Shown: piece after piece, positions 6,868 to 9,447 of the stretch | Numbering within the stretch: the first letter of the stretch is position 1 | Layout: each line of letters opens with the position of its first letter | NCBI GenBank assembly: GCA_036562635.1 | Contig: DATCJU010000018.1 | Coordinates: 1-9,447, forward strand | Reading direction: 5' to 3' | DNA length: 9,447 bases | Origin: DATCJU01 sp036562635 | Lineage (GTDB): Bacteria > Actinomycetota > Actinomycetes > Mycobacteriales > Pseudonocardiaceae | The notes under the pieces: model-generated | Told to the model about the DNA's origin: nothing | The model's database searches: none | Seen by the model: only the letters and a program-made list of their open reading frames with translations | Translations under genes and position numbers: made by a program

Positions 6868-6913
6868 GGTCGGGTCCAAGGTCCCGATCTTCCTGGGACC
6901 AAGGTCGGGTCCA
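6868..6913. repeat. 11-base direct repeat flanking a hairpin
   Basis: GGTCGGGTCCA occurs at 6868-6878 and again at 6903-6913, 35 bases apart. It brackets and overlaps an inverted repeat, so one arm of the hairpin lies at each repeat. Nothing ties it to a mobile element. Confidence 0.6.
6876..6904 (-). terminator. Candidate terminator of the DUF3516 helicase gene
   Basis: CCAAGGTCCC (6876-6885) and GGGACCAAGG (6895-6904) form a stem of six G-C-rich pairs, a 2x2 internal loop and two closing pairs around a nine-base loop. In minus-strand RNA the internal loop is UU opposite UU, which is tolerated better than the AA/AA of the plus strand. It lies about 52 bases after the helicase stop codon, in a reasonable terminator position. 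Confidence 0.45.
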
Positions 6914-6956
6914 TCGCCTGCACGGTGGTTCGGGGGACCGTACGGCCGCCGTCGGA

Positions 6957-9446
6957 TCAGTCCCAGGACGTGGTGGAGAGCTGGTTGACGTTGGTGATCC
7001 GGATGACGGCGGTGCCGGCCTCGTCCGACTCGGCCAGGTCGACTTCCGCGCTGATACCCCAGTCGTGGTCGCCGGCCGGGTCGTCGAAGATCTGCCGCAC
7101 CCGCCACACGTCCGACTGCTCGTCGATGACGAGCAGGGCAGGCCCCCGGGCGTCCGGGCCGGTGCCGATCTCCTCGTGCATCTCGAAGTAGGGCTCCAGC
7201 GCCTCCTCCCAGCGCTCGGCGTCCCATCCGCAGTCCGCGTCGAGCTCGCCGAGCGCGGCGTAGTTCCGCCGGGCAGCCAGCTCGACCCTGCGGAACAGCG
7301 CGTTGCGGACCAGTACCCGGAACGCCCGCTTGTTGCCGGTCAGCGCCGGTGGCCGCTCGTCGATCGGGGCGGAGGCCGGTGTCGCGTCTGGGTTGCGCAG
7401 CTGCTCCCACTCGTCCAGCAGGCTGGAGTCGACCTGCCGCACCACCTCGCCCAGCCATTCGACCAGGTCGCGCAGTTCCTCGGTCTTGGCGTCCTCGGGC
7501 ACCGTCTGCCGCAGCGCCTTGTAGGCGTCGGCCAGGTAGCGCAGCACCAGTCCCTCGGAGCGGGCCAGGCCGTAGTAACTGATGTACTCGGTGAAGGTCA
7601 TGGCCCGCTCGTACATGTCCCGGGCCACCGACTTGGGCGAGAGCTGGTGGTCGGCGACCCAGGGGTGGCCGCGCCGGTAGGTCTCGAACGCGGACTCCAG
7701 CAGGTCGGCCAGCGGACGGGGGTGGGTGACCTCCTCCAGCAGCTCCATCCGCTCGTCGTAGTCCAAGCCCTCGGCCTTCATCGCGGCGACCGCCTCACCA
7801 CGGGCCTTGAACTGCTGTGCGGCCAGGACCTGCCGCGGGTCGTCCAGGGTCGCCTCGATGATCGACAACACGTCCAGCGCGTAGCTGGGCGAGTTCGGGT
7901 CGAGCAACTCGATCGCGGCGAGGGCGAACGGCGACAGCGGCTGGTTGAGCGCGAAGTCGAACTGCAGGTCCATGGTGAGCCGTATCCGGCGTCCCTGCTC
8001 GTCGGGCTCGGGGAGCTGCTCCACCACCCCGGCCGCTCGCAACGCCCGGTAGATGGCGATGGCCCGCCGGATGTGCCGGCGCTGCGCGGGCCGGTCCTCG
8101 TGGTTGTCCACCAGCAGCCGTTTCATCGCGGTGAACGCGTCCCCGGGCCGGTTGATCACGTTGATCAACATCGCGTGGCTGACGACGAACCGGGAGGTCA
8201 GCGGCTCGGGTTCGGCGGCGACCAGGCGCTCGAAGGTCTGCTCGCTCCAGGAGACGAATCCCTCCGGTGGTTTCTTGCGCACGACCTTGCGGCGCTTCTT
8301 GGGGTCGTCACCGGCCTTGGCCAGCGCCCGTTCGTTCTCGATCACGTGCTCCGGGGCCTGCACCACCACCGTGCCGACCGTGTCGTACCCGGCGCGGCCC
8401 GCCCGGCCGGCGATCTGGTGGAACTCCCGGGCCTTCAGGAGACGGGTGCGTGCCCCGTCGAACTTGCTCAACGCGGTGAACAGGACGGTGCGGATCGGCA
8501 CGTTGATCCCGACCCCGAGGGTGTCGGTGCCGCAGACCACCTTCAGCAGGCCGGCCTGCGCCAGACGCTCCACCAGTCTGCGGTACCGGGGCAGCATGCC
8601 GGCGTGGTGCACCCCGATGCCGTGCCGCACCAGGCGGGACAGGGTCTTGCCGAAACCGGCGGTGAACCGGAAACCGCCGATCATCTCGGCGATCGCGTCC
8701 TTCTCGGCCCGCGTGCACACGTTGATGCTCATCAGGGCCTGCGCTCGTTCCAACGCCGCCGCCTGGGTGAAGTGGACGACGTAGATCGGAGCCTGCTGGG
8801 TGGACAACAGCTCCTCGATCGTCTCGTGGACCGGGGTCTTGACGTACCGGTAGTGCAGCGGCACCGGGCGTTCCACCGACCGCACCACGGCCGTGGGGCG
8901 ACCCGTGCGTCGGGTCAGGTCCTTCTCGAAGAAACTGACGTCACCCAGGGTCGCCGACATGAGCAGGAACTGGGCCCGGTTCAGTTCCAGCAGTGGCACC
9001 TGCCAGGCCCAGCCGCGGTCGGGGTCGGAGTAGAAGTGGAACTCGTCCATGACGACCAGCCCCACATCGGCGTCCGCCCCGTCCCGCAGGGCGATGTTGG
9101 CCAGGATCTCCGCGGTGCAGCAGATGATCGGGGCCGTGTCGTTGACACTCGCGTCGCCGGTCATCATCCCGACGTTCTCCGGGCCGAAGACGGCGCACAG
9201 GTCGAAGAACTTCTCGGACACCAGGGCCTTGATCGGGGCGGTGTAGAAGCTGCGTCGCCCCTCGGCCAGGGCGGTGAAGTGCGCGCCCGCCGCGACCAGG
9301 CTCTTGCCCGAGCCGGTCGGGGTGTTCAGGATGACGTTGGCCCCCGAGACGATCTCGATGAGCGCTTCCTGCTGGTGGGGGTAGAGCGAGAGCCCGCGTT
9401 CCTCGGCCCAGGCCGAGAAGGTGTCGAAGAGTGCGTCGGGATCGGG
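6957..9446 (-). CDS. DUF3516-containing Ski2-like DExH RNA/DNA helicase (N-terminus cut off by window)
   Basis: The frame stays open from the right edge (first full codon ends at 9446) to TGA at 6957-6959, giving 829 visible residues. The visible start PDPDALFDTFSAWAEERGLSLYPHQQEAL is close to the usual N-terminus, so only a short piece, perhaps 15-30 residues, is missing. Motor motifs are TPTGSGKS (9323-9300), YTAPIKALVSEKF, DEFH (9047-9036), LLMSATLGD and QIAGRAGRAGYD (8417-8382), the order expected for a superfamily 2 Ski2-like helicase. A lysine/arginine run (KKRRKVVRKKPP) follows the second RecA domain. The C-terminal half, rich in helices, matches what I know as DUF3516, an actinobacterial family. 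Substrate and partners are not known to me; RNA processing or decay is a reasonable guess by kinship with HelY/Ski2. It converges on the mscR operon. No frameshift or missing motif is seen. Confidence 0.94.
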   Translation of the reverse strand, partial: PDPDALFDTFSAWAEERGLSLYPHQQEALIEIVSGANVILNTPTGSGKSLVAAGAHFTALAEGRRSFYTAPIKALVSEKFFDLCAVFGPENVGMMTGDASVNDTAPIICCTAEILANIALRDGADADVGLVVMDEFHFYSDPDRGWAWQVPLLELNRAQFLLMSATLGDVSFFEKDLTRRTGRPTAVVRSVERPVPLHYRYVKTPVHETIEELLSTQQAPIYVVHFTQAAALERAQALMSINVCTRAEKDAIAEMIGGFRFTAGFGKTLSRLVRHGIGVHHAGMLPRYRRLVERLAQAGLLKVVCGTDTLGVGINVPIRTVLFTALSKFDGARTRLLKAREFHQIAGRAGRAGYDTVGTVVVQAPEHVIENERALAKAGDDPKKRRKVVRKKPPEGFVSWSEQTFERLVAAEPEPLTSRFVVSHAMLINVINRPGDAFTAMKRLLVDNHEDRPAQRRHIRRAIAIYRALRAAGVVEQLPEPDEQGRRIRLTMDLQFDFALNQPLSPFALAAIELLDPNSPSYALDVLSIIEATLDDPRQVLAAQQFKARGEAVAAMKAEGLDYDERMELLEEVTHPRPLADLLESAFETYRRGHPWVADHQLSPKSVARDMYERAMTFTEYISYYGLARSEGLVLRYLADAYKALRQTVPEDAKTEELRDLVEWLGEVVRQVDSSLLDEWEQLRNPDATPASAPIDERPPALTGNKRAFRVLVRNALFRRVELAARRNYAALGELDADCGWDAERWEEALEPYFEMHEEIGTGPDARGPALLVIDEQSDVWRVRQIFDDPAGDHDWGISAEVDLAESDEAGTAVIRITNVNQLSTTSWD

Positions 9447-9447
9447 G

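Larger units (their letters stand above)
6465..6956. other. Convergent intergenic region with several hairpins and no conventional gene
   Basis: This stretch lies between the 3' ends of the MBL gene and the minus-strand helicase gene. It contains the perfect hairpin at 6477-6514, the micro-ORF at 6527-6586, a hairpin at 6661-6692, and a hairpin with flanking direct repeats at 6868-6913. Longer open frames here translate to Arg/Gly/Pro-rich sequence and overlap neighbouring genes, so they are not called. Nothing was recognised at 6693-6867. Confidence 0.6.

Noticed and set aside
5712..6923. 403-codon minus-strand frame over the MBL gene and the convergent region
   Set aside because: It overlaps the whole MBL gene in antisense, has biased composition, and shows no motif. 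The MBL gene opposite has all metal ligands.
6622..7191. Plus-strand open frame of 189 codons with a good GGAGGT ribosome-binding site
   Set aside because: It runs about 235 bases into the helicase gene on the opposite strand, and its translation is Pro/Gly/Arg/Ser-rich with no domain. The GGAGGT is probably chance.
8300..8300. Lys/Arg run in the helicase resembling a nuclear localisation signal
   Set aside because: Such a signal has no meaning in a bacterium; the basic run is more likely a nucleic-acid contact normal to this family.
8053..8784. 243-codon plus-strand frame opposite the DUF3516 helicase
   Set aside because: It is antisense to conserved helicase motifs and is Arg/Ser/Ala-rich without any domain.

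Overview
The window is GC-rich DNA (roughly 70% G+C, codon third positions mostly G or C, several GTG starts). It comes from an actinomycete chromosome. The clearest clue is a gene for a mycothiol-dependent formaldehyde dehydrogenase, since mycothiol is the low-molecular-weight thiol of Actinomycetota. The actinobacterial DUF3516 helicase and the small Tex-adjacent protein fit this. A member of the Pseudonocardiales is my best guess, but the sequence alone does not fix it.

Layout from left to right: (1) the 5' two-thirds of tex on the minus strand, running off the left edge. (2) A small minus-strand gene for an alanine/proline-rich protein with a C-terminal coiled coil, probably DUF6319, ending in a strong hairpin terminator. 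(3) A 344-base divergent regulatory region holding a near-perfect actinobacterial LexA (SOS) box. (4) recD2 on the plus strand. (5) A plus-strand two-gene unit, mscR plus a glyoxalase II-like metallo-beta-lactamase protein, ending in a 15-bp perfect hairpin. (6) A 492-base convergent region with three hairpins, a short direct repeat and one possible 19-residue micro-ORF on the minus strand. (7) A DUF3516 Ski2-like DExH helicase on the minus strand, lacking only a short N-terminal piece beyond the right edge.

Functionally this is mostly core nucleic-acid housekeeping (Tex, RecD2, DUF3516 helicase) around a formaldehyde and nitrosothiol detoxification cassette. I see no phage, insertion sequence, CRISPR array, tRNA or rRNA, and no clear new defence or biosynthetic system. 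The least ordinary signals are the SOS box in the recD2/small-protein divergent region, the micro-ORF with an ideal Shine-Dalgarno sequence sitting between hairpins, and the metallo-hydrolase paired with mscR, which may supply the missing S-formylmycothiol hydrolase step.
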